In this document: in pieces, positions 1 to 9,744 of the stretch
Layout of the letters: each line of letters opens with the position of its first letter
How positions within the stretch are numbered: position 1 is the stretch's first letter
The notes under the pieces: generated by a model
Told to the model about the DNA's origin: nothing
Databases searched by the model: none
The model's input: the letters and a program-made list of their open reading frames with translations, nothing else
Program-made: the position numbers and the translations under genes
Assembly (NCBI GenBank): GCA_021495925.1
Contig: JAKEKT010000007.1
Location: 124,001 to 188,000, forward strand
Direction: 5' to 3'
Source: Diplodia intermedia
Taxonomy: Eukaryota; Ascomycota; Dothideomycetes; Botryosphaeriales; Botryosphaeriaceae
DNA length: 64,000 bases

Positions 1-1
1 C

Positions 2-1075
2 ATCGGCGCCTCGGTCATCTCGCTCGCGAACCCGTGGCTGGACTTCCTCACCGACGACGCCGCCGAGGCCGCCCGCACCGCCTCCGCCGTCAACGACGAG
101 ATCGAGGCCCTCTGCGCCGCCCACCCGGGCCGCCTGTACCACTTCGCCACGCTGCCGCTGTCCGCCTCCGCCTCCGCCGTCTGCGCCGAGATCGCGCGCA
201 TCGCCACCAGCGGTTCCCTCCCGCACTGCCGCGGCGTCATCATCGGCACGTCGGGGCTGGGCCGGGGCGCGGGGCTGGACGACCCGGCGCTGGAGCCCGT
301 GTGGGCGGCGCTCGCGGCGCACGAGTTGCTCGCCTTCGTGCACCCGCACTACGGGCTGCCCGCGGGCGTCTACGGCCCGCGCGCCGCGGCCGAGTACGGC
401 CACGTGCTGCCGCTCGCCGTCGGCTTCCCCGTCGAGACGACCATCGCCGTCGCCCGCATGCTGCTGGGCGGCGTGTGGGAGCGGCACGGCGGGCTGAAGG
501 TGCTGCTGGCGCACTCCGGCGGCACCCTGCCGTTCCTGGCCGGCCGCATCGAGAGCTGCGTCGCGCACGACGGCCACCTGAAGGGCGTGGGGCGCGCGGA
601 GCGGATGAGGAGTCTGTGGGAGGTGTTGCGGTCGAATGTGTATTTGGATGCCGTCGTCTACTCCGAGCTCGGGTTGAAGGCGGCGGTCGAGGCGAGTGGC
701 GCGGATAGGATTATGTTTGGTGAGTGCTGTGATTTTTTCCTTTCTTTTGGCGGGGATCCGTCCGTTTTACTCGGTTTACTATTTCCGCCCCTTGTGGCTT
801 TTTTCACGGGCTGCTTTGTCTTGTGGTGGCTGCAATGCCGGGTGGGTGTGAAGAGGCAGTGGGTGGTGGTCTTGGATGGAAGAAATGAACGGTGCTGACT
901 ATCGGAAACAGGTACCGATCACCCCTTCTTCCCGCCGCTGGATGACGAGGAGACGGAATGGTTGAGCGTCAAGACCAACTATGCTGCCATCAAGCAGGCC
1001 TTTGATGGGGATGAGTCGGCCGCCGAGGCCGTTCTGGGCGGTAACGCAGCGAGGATATTGAAGCTTGATCTGTGA
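2..1075 (+). CDS. Amidohydrolase-2 family decarboxylase (ACMSD / 6-methylsalicylate decarboxylase-like), 5' partial
   Basis: The 5' end lies outside the window. Visible exons are 2-719 and 912-1075, joined by a GT-AG intron (720-911) that restores the frame, giving 293 residues. The family uses a metal-dependent TIM barrel for non-oxidative decarboxylation of aromatic or muconic acids. Visible metal-site motifs are FVHPHYG, LLAHSGGTLPF and, after the intron, FGTDHPFFPP, which correspond to the later His/Asp ligands. The N-terminal HxH motif must be upstream. The opening IGASVISLANPWLDFL matches the early part of this family. ACMSD and 6-methylsalicylate or orsellinate-type decarboxylases are close relatives, so the substrate is inferred only. 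The short 3' exon ends in KLDL and a TGA at 1073-1075. Confidence 0.85.
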
Positions 1076-1501
1076 GGAGAGACCGTATTGTGTTAGAGGG
1101 ATAGAATTTCCGCTCAATTGCTTGTCTCGAAATGGGGATGAGAGACGTCGGGTTGTGAAAAGCATTTCGGTTCGTTCAAATGTTCAAATCAACTACGATG
1201 ATTTGCTGGTCGCTGATTATTTGCTACACCAGTCTTTTTGCTAGGTTACTAATATCAACTCAGACGTCCTTCTCTTCGAGAATCAAGTAGACTTGAAAGG
1301 ATAGCCAGCTAACCGTGACCGAGTTGAAAAACACAACTGCAAAGCTCCCTCGTGATGCTTTCGCCACAAGATACACAGATTGTCGAACGCGTTCATATTT
1401 TCTCATCAAGATATCTTCTCTGTTATATTTCGTACAGAAAGTGCAAGTATCGGCTTCTCACCGATCCCATCGGTAAAGCGCATCAGCCGACGTTGGTCCA
1501 C
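1076..1501. other. Intergenic, no gene seen
   Basis: AT-richer DNA between the amidohydrolase stop and the inverted-repeat element. Short overlapping ORFs here have no recognisable motifs. I see no convincing gene. Confidence 0.5.
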
Positions 1502-1607
1502 GGACTCCGTGGGCTCCGTCAGACGTTCAAACTTCCACAATTTGGAACACATGACACATCCAGGTTACGTATCGGAGTTCGAACGTCTGATGGAGCCCGC
1601 GGAGTCC
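1502..1607. mobile_element. 106-bp MITE-like inverted-repeat element, copy 1
   Basis: The left arm (1502-1533) and the reverse complement of the right arm (1576-1607) match at about 29 of 32 positions, both starting GGACTCC and containing CAGACGTTC. A second, ungapped, equally long copy lies at 16868-16973 in the opposite orientation, and a degenerate third at about 36291-36384. Short length, long terminal inverted repeats and no coding capacity fit a non-autonomous DNA transposon. I could not define a target-site duplication. Confidence 0.65.
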
Positions 1608-1689
1608 GGGAATCGCGCACTGGATTGATTCATCAGTCACTGATTGGGCTATAGATGTGTTCTGTCCACAAAACTCCCAACGAACAAAG

Positions 1690-2010
1690 CACGGATCCGT
1701 CACCTCCGTCACCGGAACGCAAAGCTTAACCTCAAGCCTCAGCCGCCACAAGTCCACCTCGAACCCGCTCCTCATACCTGCCCCCTCTCAATCCAAATCG
1801 ACGATCCGCCCCGGCAGCGGCTGCGACCTATCCGGCTTCACGACTCAGGTATCAACACTAAACGCCAGCGCCCCAGCGAGCCTGTACCTCTCCGGATCCA
1901 CATAAACCCTCAACCCCACATCCTCCCTTTCCAAATTAAACACCCTGACCAACACATACAGCTCCGTCGCCGCCGTCCCGGGCGTAAGCGTCATCCTCCG
2001 CATCTACACC
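1690..2010 (-). pseudogene. Fragment of an unidentified gene, related to the fragment at 16981-17090
   Basis: Read on the minus strand, the frame gives ELYVLVRVFNLERED, VGLRVYVDPERYRLAG and then AFSVDT-stop-VVKPDRSQPLPG. The plus-strand fragment near 17 kb reads AFSVDTWVVKPDSSQPLPG. The Trp codon there is replaced here by TGA (minus strand of 1845-1847), a G-to-A change compatible with RIP-like mutation. I do not recognise the family. No start codon or full-length frame is visible. Confidence 0.45.
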
Positions 2011-2083
2011 CCCCACCCCCCAACACGTCATCCTTCCTTCTTCCGCCTGCACCCCCTCAAAAAACCACCACCACCAGTTCAAT

Positions 2084-3700
2084 TTAGCGTGGCTCACTAA
2101 TAAGGGGGAGCTCACTATACCGGATCGTATCAATGTCTTCGTCAGCGCGGCAGTTCCTTGTTATGCCGCCGTAGATTTTGAAAACGCAGCCTTCCACGGA
2201 CTTTGTGCTGAGTCCGTTACACTCGTGAGAATAGCGGAGAACCCGTAGTGTCTTGACGTAGAATTGCAGATCATCGGTGAAAGTCACTCCGAATTGCTTG
2301 AGGAACATCCATTTGCCCTCGTCTTCGTCTTTGATATCCTCCGGCAGCAGGGCGAAGTTGTGCCCAATTCCTCTGATCTCTCGCACTGGGGCTTTGAGTC
2401 TTGGTAGAGGAATGTATAAATCCTCAAGGATCCTTTCGCTGCCAGCTTCCGTTGGTACCTTGCATTTTCTCAGTTCATCACTGACGAAGGGAATCAGTGA
2501 TTCGTATTGAGACGAATGCTTCTGAAAGAGACCAATCATGCGGGCCGAACGGTGCTCCATGATGTAGTGAAAGTCCTGCGTAGGGCCCGTTTCGCAGGCC
2601 AGCCTCGGGATTGGTGTGATGCCGACGACTTTCTCGAGCCATTTGGCCCACGACCTTCCATGATGGCGTGTATGCTGAGGTACAGCCTGGAGGTATTTGA
2701 TCGGAAGGAACTTTGCTGGATACCCCCTGGTGGCTCTGTCCGGTGGTTTGAAGAGATTCTCAGCGCTGTATTCATTCAGCGCGTCCGGAAGATAGAGTTC
2801 GTCTGGCCGTAGAAGCACGCCCTTGGGATCTATAATACGTATGTCGAAGTCAAGAGATTCTTCTTCCTCGGAAGTTTCTAGAAAAGGTAAAGAAGATGCT
2901 GGATCGAGTTCTCAATGGCCAGCGAGTCCCGTCTTTCGTATTCCTGGCGGATCCACTGCAAGACTTGCTCGACGTTACACTTCTTGACACCAAGGAGTGA
3001 GAAGAACTTCTTCCGTGAATCATTTGCGCAAGCGGAGGGGCAAGCAAAGCTCTGGTCCAGATCTGTTGGTATTTCGCCGCGGCCTGCCGAAAGGAAGTAT
3101 ATCGTACTCGAGCCTGATGCCCATTCACCGCCTCTCAGTGGTACCAAGGACAGGGATCTTAGATGCTCACACACTTGTTGAGACTTTGTACCTTTCTCAC
3201 TGCCATAAAATGGTGTCAAAAGAAGGGCTGCGGCTCTGGTGTGCCATTCGTTCTCGGTCTCTGGTGATTTCATCTTGGAATCCGGTCTGTCCAAGTCAGC
3301 CGCCACTCGATCAATCAGATCATCCCATTCGACGGTTGCGGTGCCTATATCTTTCAAGAGTTCGACGTCTGCGTGCGAATAGCCGATGTCCATGTACACT
3401 TCTTGCTCAAGGTCCGAGAAAAGCGGGGTTCCGTTCGAGTCTGTGCAGCCGTTCGGAAGCCAAGATAGCTGTCAAGGACGGTAGAACGCTTTTCTCCTTG
3501 ACATCACTATAGGTTCGTTCTTCAAAATTTCGACAATAAGCTGTCTCAGCTTCTTCCAGAACTCATCCACCACCGTAATGGGCGGAAGGTATCTCATCCA
3601 ACGGTATCGCATGATGTCGTCATTGCAGAAGTTCAGGACTGCATCTCGAAATGTGGCTGCAACACCGCTAAGGAGAGCATTGTAGATCAAACAGTTGCCA
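2084..3700 (-). pseudogene. Broken NO VEIN / sacsin-like (HATPase-associated) gene fragment
   Basis: Three minus-strand stretches read as one degraded protein: 3690-3472, then the same frame through a TGA (3472-3474) to about 2878, then a different frame 2870-2084. Typical segments are MRYRWMRYLPP, LSLVPLRGGEWAS, FFSLLGVKKCN, LLRPDELYLPD and NFALLPEDIKD. These resemble the middle and C-terminal region of large fungal proteins with an N-terminal HSP90-like ATPase domain, an assignment from memory of the family. That ATPase domain is absent, the frame is closed upstream of about 3700, and there is one in-frame stop and one frameshift near 2875. The gene cannot give a full-length product. Confidence 0.6.
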
Positions 3701-3876
3701 GTGCATAGAGGTAGTATTTACTATATTTGGCATTTTTGCGACTCGCTGAATCCTTCATACGGATCAGAAGTTTCAAAGAGCGAACCCGTTATCGACGTCA
3801 TAATCATGATCCCATGTTCCTCTCAAGCGAAACCAAACACTTGAGACTTCTCATGTCCGTAGTTGTCATTCTTCCT

Positions 3877-4313
3877 CTAAGCCTTGCAGACAAGGCCGAT
3901 GGAAGAGTCGTACTCGCAGTTGCCGCTGCAGCACTGAGACAGCTGGGTGCAAGAGCCTGCAACGTCACATCAGCAACCATTCTCGTTTGAAGGGAGAAGT
4001 GCATCAAGAAAAGAGAAGTTGGTTAGGGTTGTTACTTACCGCCGTTGGCAGTGCACCTCTTCTCCATCATCTTCTTGGCGGGCCTGCAGACGAGGCCGAC
4101 GGACGAGTCGTACTCGCAGTTGCCGCTGCAGCACTGCGACAGCTGGGTGCAGGAGCCTGGACATCGTTCACATATCAGTTCAATGTTCTTGTGTGTGTGG
4201 AAGGAGGAATGGGGTGAACACATACCGCCGTCGGCGGTGCAGCGCTTGTCCAGCTCGGGAGCGGCAATGGCCATGGCGGCGAAGAGGGAGACGAGGGCGA
4301 CCTTGAACTGCAT
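3877..4313 (-). CDS. Small secreted protein: two Kex2-separated cysteine-rich (knottin-pattern) repeats
   Basis: Exons are 4313-4226, 4156-4040 and 3956-3877, with introns of 69 and 83 bp, giving 94 residues. The protein opens with a signal peptide (MQFKVALVSLFAAMAIAA), then PELDKR and a first cysteine unit, a spacer ending MMEKR, and a second nearly identical unit. Each unit has six cysteines spaced C-x6-C-x5-CC-x3-C-x9-C, which fits an inhibitor-cystine-knot pattern, and contains SCTQLSQCCSGNCEYDSS. A dibasic KR sits directly before the first cysteine of both units, the usual Kex2 cleavage site. Both introns are phase 1 and interrupt the same glycine codon of each unit, so a whole exon was duplicated. 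Such proteins are often effectors or antimicrobial peptides; the role here is inferred. A TATA-like motif lies about 115 bp upstream. Confidence 0.8.
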
Positions 4314-4428
4314 TTTCGGATCGGGTAGTTTTCTGGAAAAGAACAGAAGGTTGGGATTGATGGATTGATGTGATGATGTGAGTTCGTAGGGAGCTGATGT
4401 GATTTCTGCTCGACTGAATTGGGAGCGC

Positions 4429-4435
4429 TTTTATA
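4429..4435 (-). promoter_or_regulatory. TATA-like motif of the cysteine-rich secreted protein
   Basis: The minus strand reads TATAAAA about 115 bp upstream of the ATG at 4313. The spacing is plausible for a fungal core promoter. Confidence 0.45.
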
Positions 4436-5724
4436 CCTCCTCGTCGCCCCTCCGCGGACCTGCGTCCGAGGGTAATTGCCATTGCTCTCTGTTCCAGACA
4501 TCTGAGCCTGCTGTCGTCGTTGGCGGTGGAGTCGAAGGATTTCTCAGGGCCGTCATGGCGGCCGTTGATCTTGTCGATTCGTAGCAAACGTTTATTCGAA
4601 TTCGAAAGGTTTGCCGGGAAGCGTATCCACATGTGTGTTGGTCGCAGGGTCCATGCTTACGCAGAAAGCACAGAATAGGCTGGCTGGACACGTATTCGGG
4701 GCAGGACAGCAGCCCTAGACGCGTAATAATGCCCTTGGTTGACCGGAAGGATGGTTTTTTGGGGGCGGAAGGAATGCGCACTAAGTCCTATGTGGTTGCC
4801 GCAGCTATAAGGCCCACCGTGCGGCCATGGAAGAATCAGGGCTGGAAGGGCGCTTTGACTGCGGGTTTTGGTCCGGATACGAAGGCAATTTTGGACGAAG
4901 TGCCGGCATCTTCATCCCAGAGTGTGGATGTGGGGAAGATCTGCTCGGGTATCGACGTTCCAAGCCACTGAATCACGCCCAAGTTCCAACATCATTACAA
5001 CGGGACCCTGGACGGTCCCGCCTTAGAACAACGGGTAATAAGCACTAGAATCAACATGTCTTCCAATGCTCGACTGATTGCAACGTCAACAACCCCGCAG
5101 CTCTTCAGCGGCAACGAAGCCTCTCATTGCCGTCGAAAAGGCATACCAACACCACCGCGGGCCTCCGGCCCAATGAGAGAAAGCAACCCGGAACGTGCAC
5201 AGGCAATAGCGTCCATCACACTTCCCGTGTCTCACTACTCGCATTCGCACTTCTCTTTCAACTCAGCAGCCGGTCCCCAAAGAAACACGACCAATTCTGC
5301 TCTATTACCCACAAAATGTCTTTCCCAGGGTATCATTGCACATACGCTACCGATTGCTACGCTGCAAATCACACCCTCTCCTCACCCAACTACCGAAATG
5401 GCTGCATGCTCATGTACCTTGTGACTCGCTCGGGCCTCACTCTATCGTCTGAATCTATCGCTGATGCATTATCCCGCCGACTTAACTAGTGATGCATGTG
5501 TATATGCCACCAATCCCTCGGAAACACCGGATGGAAAAAAAAAAGGAACAACCCCATGTCCCCAGAGGACGAAATGCGTGATCCAAGCATGAATAGGTGC
5601 TCCAGCAGGGACGACCAAACCAAGACGCGACTTACTCCAAAGAAATGAAGACCAAGAGAGAGGTAAGGAAAAGAAAAAACGAAACAAGAGATGAAGCACG
5701 ACAACCGGTCCCAGGACAGCGCGA
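4436..5724. other. Intergenic, no gene seen
   Basis: Short ORFs of up to about 120 codons occur on both strands without signal peptide, domain motif or splice-consistent extension. The part nearest 5725 is probably the 3' untranslated region of the heme oxygenase gene. Confidence 0.5.
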
Positions 5725-6987
5725 TCAAACGCCGGCCCAGCCCTCATGCCAGCCCTCCCTCAACGCGGTGCCCAGGAAGCACGCTGCCCACCAATACACA
5801 CCGCCCAACACGACCAGGGCCCCGGCCACGCTCCCGCCCTGCCTAACCCAGTCCGCAGTCTTCCTGGGCGACGGCGACCGAGCAGCCGCGACCGGCGCCT
5901 GCGGCGCGAAGCCCTTTCCCGACTTCTCCGACACCGGCGCCGCGGCCGCGGCCGCGCCATGCTGGGCCGACAGCGGCATCATCATCTCCGGCGGCGTATC
6001 GAGCAGCTCGTCCAGCTCCTCGACGAGCGCGATGCTCCACTCAAAGATGCGGCCCGCCTCCTCCACGACATCCGCGCGCTGCGCCTCATCAAACAGCGCC
6101 TCCGCCTCCGCCAACCGCGCCTTAAACGCGGCCTTGACATCCTCGCCATCGCACCCGCCATCGAAGCTGAAAAACGCCAGGCCGCGGTCGCCCAGGGTGT
6201 CGAAATCGATCCCCCGGGCACCGTCGTCACCACCCTCCCAGAACTCCCTGCCCCCGCCGCCCGCCAGCTGCCCGCGGATCCACCGCCCGCCCGCGAACAC
6301 GGCCATGTACATGACCCACGCGTACGCGACCAGCACGTGCGGCCGCGCGCCCGCCGCCCGTCGTATGTGCGCCGCGTACGCCGCCACCGCCCCGCCCCCC
6401 GGGTACCCGCCCGTCGCCAGCCGCACGTCGAGCTCCACCGGGCGCAGGCCGAGCAGCGCCGACAGGTCGCGCCGCAGGCGCCGGCTGCGCGGCAGCCCCG
6501 CCGGGAGGAGGGTCGCGAGGAAGGCGAGGGTGGCGGTGTGGTCGGCGGCGGCGGGGGTGTGGGGTGGGGAGTCGGGGGTCGCGGTCGCGGTGGTGGTTGT
6601 GGAGGTGGAGGGTGGTGTGGAGACGGATATCCAGGGGTCTTCGAGGAGGGAGGAGAGCGCTGGGTTGTTGTGCGTCGGCGGCTGCGTCAGGTCGTGCCAG
6701 GCCGACTCGAAGGTGAGGTAGACGTGGGCGAAGTGGAGGAGGCCGAAGGCGTAAAGGCGCGGCGAGTTGGCGTGGGGCGGCAGCGCGAGGGGCAGGCGCG
6801 CCGTGATGAGGCGGTTGAGCTTGGTGTGGAGGCTTCTGTTGCGGGTGGGGGAAGTCGGTCAGCTTGCTGCTCTGTGATGCTCATGTCGCGCTTTGTGTGC
6901 TCCTACTGACCTCGTCGCCGTGTTGATCTCGGTCGAAAGCAAGGGCCTCGCTGACCCGGCGGGCTGGGAACGGCTCTCAGTCGTCAT
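5725..6987 (-). CDS. Fungal heme oxygenase-like protein with C-terminal membrane anchor
   Basis: Exon 1 is 6987-6911 (MTTESRSQPAGSARP) and exon 2 is 6835-5725, with a 75-bp intron, giving 395 residues. Heme oxygenase opens heme to biliverdin, CO and iron, usually on the cytosolic face of the ER. The proximal-histidine helix is visible as SLHTKLNRLITARL, followed by RLYAFGLLHFAHVY. The distal helix region reads VLVAYAWVMYMAVFAGGRW, where AGG stands in place of the canonical SGG. A hydrophobic segment near the C-terminus (SVAGALVVLGGVYWW) is a likely tail anchor. The middle is Ala/Gly-rich low complexity. The ATG was chosen because splicing from it joins in frame to the His helix, whereas the ATG inside the intron (6884) does not. 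Confidence 0.8.
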
Positions 6988-8366
6988 AGTCTCGGTTGGG
7001 GTGGTAGGGCTGAGGAAGCTCTGGTGGGAGGAACGTGGTGGGTGGTGGCACAGCTCTTATCCCTTGCTTTGCGGAGGAGCTTCAAAGGTGGAGGAAGGGT
7101 CCGATGTTGGCAGATCGACGAGGAGGCAGCGAATTCGGAGTTAAAGAGTAGAGGGAGAGCTCGTGATGCAGCGGGGAGCGGCATCTGACCGACTGTATTG
7201 CGCCTTGCGGTGGAGCCTGGCCATGCGAAAGAGCAAATCAGGCAGCGCGTGTGCAGCAGGGACGAGCCTGAGCCATAGCTTTCGGGGGGCACGAGGAAAT
7301 AGGACGGAGGCGTTGGGCTGTGACGTTTTTGGAGTAGGACAAAAAAGCGGCAGCGGCGGTAGCTTCCTTCGGCCACGAGAGCGGTGGCGGCTCGGGCCTG
7401 GCCCAGTCCTGGCATAGGTAGACGCCATCCGCCGCCCGCCACTGACATCTCCGTCGCCGCTTTCGCAGCCAAGCTTGAGATGGAGAGTTGGACGGGAAGA
7501 GTAACGAACGGCGGGGACGCGTGGAGAGTCAAATGTCACACGTGGGGCATGTCAGATCAGCCTGCGCCCGAATCACAGGACCCGGGAAAAGATCCCCATG
7601 TTAAATTCCGCACTGTGCCACTCGAGAAAGCCGTCGCGAGTCGAGCGTCGGGAGATCGCCATCCTGTTCCTGTCCGTCCCCCGTGTCGGAGCCACGAAAT
7701 GGTGCGCGATCCGCACACCCTGCGCTCGAGTCCCAGGCCCGGCGTTGCGATCGGAGAGCGGTAAACCAAATGTAGAGAGACGGTTATCGTGTAACTTCAA
7801 GGCAAACATTTGGTCGCGGCGCACAGGATATGACAGCTGGACGGCTGTCCGCATGCCACGAGTCAGCAGCCTTCGGGATCATGTGTCGTACCGTCTGGTT
7901 TGAACGCTCGCTGCAAGCGGCCATGCGGAAAACATCGGCCCTGATGTTGGCGGAGTGCGACCGACCGCTGCAGCCCTCAACGAAACCATCACAGCCATTT
8001 CCTACAACGACCAGCTCCTGCAACTCGAAAGCAAGTACGCGAAACGCTTCTCTGCGCGCATGAGACAACGCAGCAAACCTCCCAGAGAAGTAGCTGTCGT
8101 TCGACTCCAGCAGTATTGCATCCCGTACCACGTCTTTTCGTCGCACGGACCGTTGTCATGGAACCCTTACCTTTCAAGCATTACGTACGTTTTCTGGGGC
8201 GACCCTCCGGAGCTCTCCCTGGCAATGAATTTCAGCCGGAAAAGCACCGGTAGCCACCCAGAATCAGGTTTTGATCCTTTGACGAGCTGTGATTATCATC
8301 AGCCTCGCGAGGTAAAGTTAACAGTACATAAAACTACTTTCAAATTCGATTTCAACACAGGCAACT
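6988..8366. other. Intergenic between heme oxygenase and tRNA-Ser, no gene seen
   Basis: Upstream region of the heme oxygenase gene followed by DNA with only short, motif-free ORFs on both strands. Confidence 0.5.
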
Positions 8367-8475
8367 GGCGTGGTGCCAGAGTGGTTAATGGGTGAGACTC
8401 GAATCCTTCTCGTAAGAGAAGTGTATAAGATATCTCATGACTTCGGTCGCGCAAGTTCGAATCTTGTCCACGTCG
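8367..8475 (+). tRNA. tRNA-Ser(CGA) with anticodon-loop intron
   Basis: The acceptor stem GGCGTGG (8367-8373) pairs with CCACGTC (8468-8474) with one G-U pair, and G8475 is the discriminator. The anticodon stem TGAGA (8393-8397) pairs with TCTCA (8433-8437). The anticodon CGA is at 8400-8402. A 28-nt intron (about 8404-8431) follows base 37. The long variable arm contains GACTTCGGTC, as expected for a class II tRNA. The T arm reads GCAAG-TTCGAAT-CTTGT. Introns at this site are known for fungal tRNA-Ser(CGA). Confidence 0.93.
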
Positions 8476-9120
8476 CATAAAACCGATCTTTTTGCTTTTT
8501 TGCCTTCTCGTTTTAGGGCCTCAGCCTCTTTTGCTAAGTAGCTCTTGAGTATACCTTGAAAACGTTGTGTGTAGGAGGAAAAAAGGGGCGCAGATCTTTT
8601 TATGGTCCAGGGCGGCATCGTAGAACATCAAGCGGAAGCCTTTTACAATGTAGCTCATCGGTACACGGATCCAGCTTTGCGCCAATGTTAATATAGCAGG
8701 ACTTATTATATGCTGGGGTCGTGAAAGTTTACATATTTGCCACAATTTGGCGATGGAATGTGAAGCGGTCATTATACTGCACTCCAGATACATTTATTTC
8801 CAAGCAAGATGTCCAATAATATCCCACGTGAAACAATACCCGCAACCGAGTGCATCCTTACCTAACACCAGAGAAAGGAAATGTCTATAACGTATGCATT
8901 TTGAACACTGTGCAAGAGAGCGAAATGAGTTATGATAGATACAGGCGTTGCAAATATACACGACAGTCAATCGTTACACATCTCCACAAAACAAACGAGC
9001 GTAAACCTCCCACCACCCCCATTTCTCCACCACCACTCCCCCTCTCAACTGGGCCAACGACCCTTCCATCCCTCTCCCACCTCCAAAGCCCCCCCACCCC
9101 CCATCCCACACAAACGCCGC
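8476..9120. other. Intergenic, no gene seen
   Basis: AT-rich stretch grading into a C-rich low-complexity tract (about 9005-9200) that overlaps the 3' end of the next minus-strand gene. No convincing gene. Confidence 0.45.
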
Positions 9121-9744
9121 TCAAAGCTCCACCACCACCGCCTCCGCCTCCCACACCCCACCCACAGCCCCCTCATCCGCCCCCATCCTCTCCAACGCGG
9201 CGTCCCCAACCCCGTCCCCGGCCGCCCCCCACACCGCCTTCCACCTGCCCCCGCAGACGACCTTGACCCTCTTCTTCCCGTCCATCTCGCGCACCTTGCC
9301 CAGCGGCACGACGGGCTCGCGCAGCACGACGTCGCGCGCCCTGCTCTCGCCGGGCGCCAGCGACACGAGCTGGTCGCGGCCGGGCGGCAATTTGCGGCTG
9401 ACTTGGATGGTGGCGAGCGGGAGGGGTTCGTTGTCGTCTTTACTGTCGTTGTCGGCTGGGTAGATGGTGATGAGGCCGAGTTGCAGGGCGAGGGGGTCGA
9501 GCGGGGATTCCCAGTTGAGGAGGGTGAGGGGGGTGGATGGGTGCGTGTTTTTGAGGGTTAGGGTCAGGGTGGGTGGGGTGGTGGAGGACTGGGCGACGGA
9601 GACGTGGAGGTGGGAGAGGAGGTCGGTTGGGCTGGCCATTTTGGGATTGGTGGTGGTGGTGGTGGTGTGGTAGTAGTAGTAGCTGGTGATGGCGAAGAGG
9701 GTGAGGATGGCGGTGAGGTAGGGGCGGCTGCTCAGGATGCTCAT
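9121..9744 (-). CDS. Conserved fungal protein of unknown function with N-terminal membrane segment
   Basis: A single-exon frame of 207 residues. The N-terminus has one hydrophobic stretch (YLTAILTLFAITSYYYY) followed by a Thr run, suggesting a signal anchor. A compact domain follows: ASPTDLLSHLHVSVAQ, then TLTLKNTHPSTPLTLLNWES and SPLDPLALQLGLITI, later PPGRDQLVSLAPGESR. It looks like a beta-sandwich-type conserved ascomycete protein, and I know of no assigned function. The second Met (residue 36) starts the conserved part and may be the real start, which would make the protein cytosolic. The C-terminus is Ala/Gly/Val-rich. Confidence 0.7.
   Translation of the reverse strand: MSILSSRPYLTAILTLFAITSYYYYHTTTTTTNPKMASPTDLLSHLHVSVAQSSTTPPTLTLTLKNTHPSTPLTLLNWESPLDPLALQLGLITIYPADNDSKDDNEPLPLATIQVSRKLPPGRDQLVSLAPGESRARDVVLREPVVPLGKVREMDGKKRVKVVCGGRWKAVWGAAGDGVGDAALERMGADEGAVGGVWEAEAVVVEL

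Noticed and set aside
4021..4040. GGTTAGGGTTG string suggesting telomere-like repeat
   Set aside because: A single partial unit inside an intron. No tandem array.
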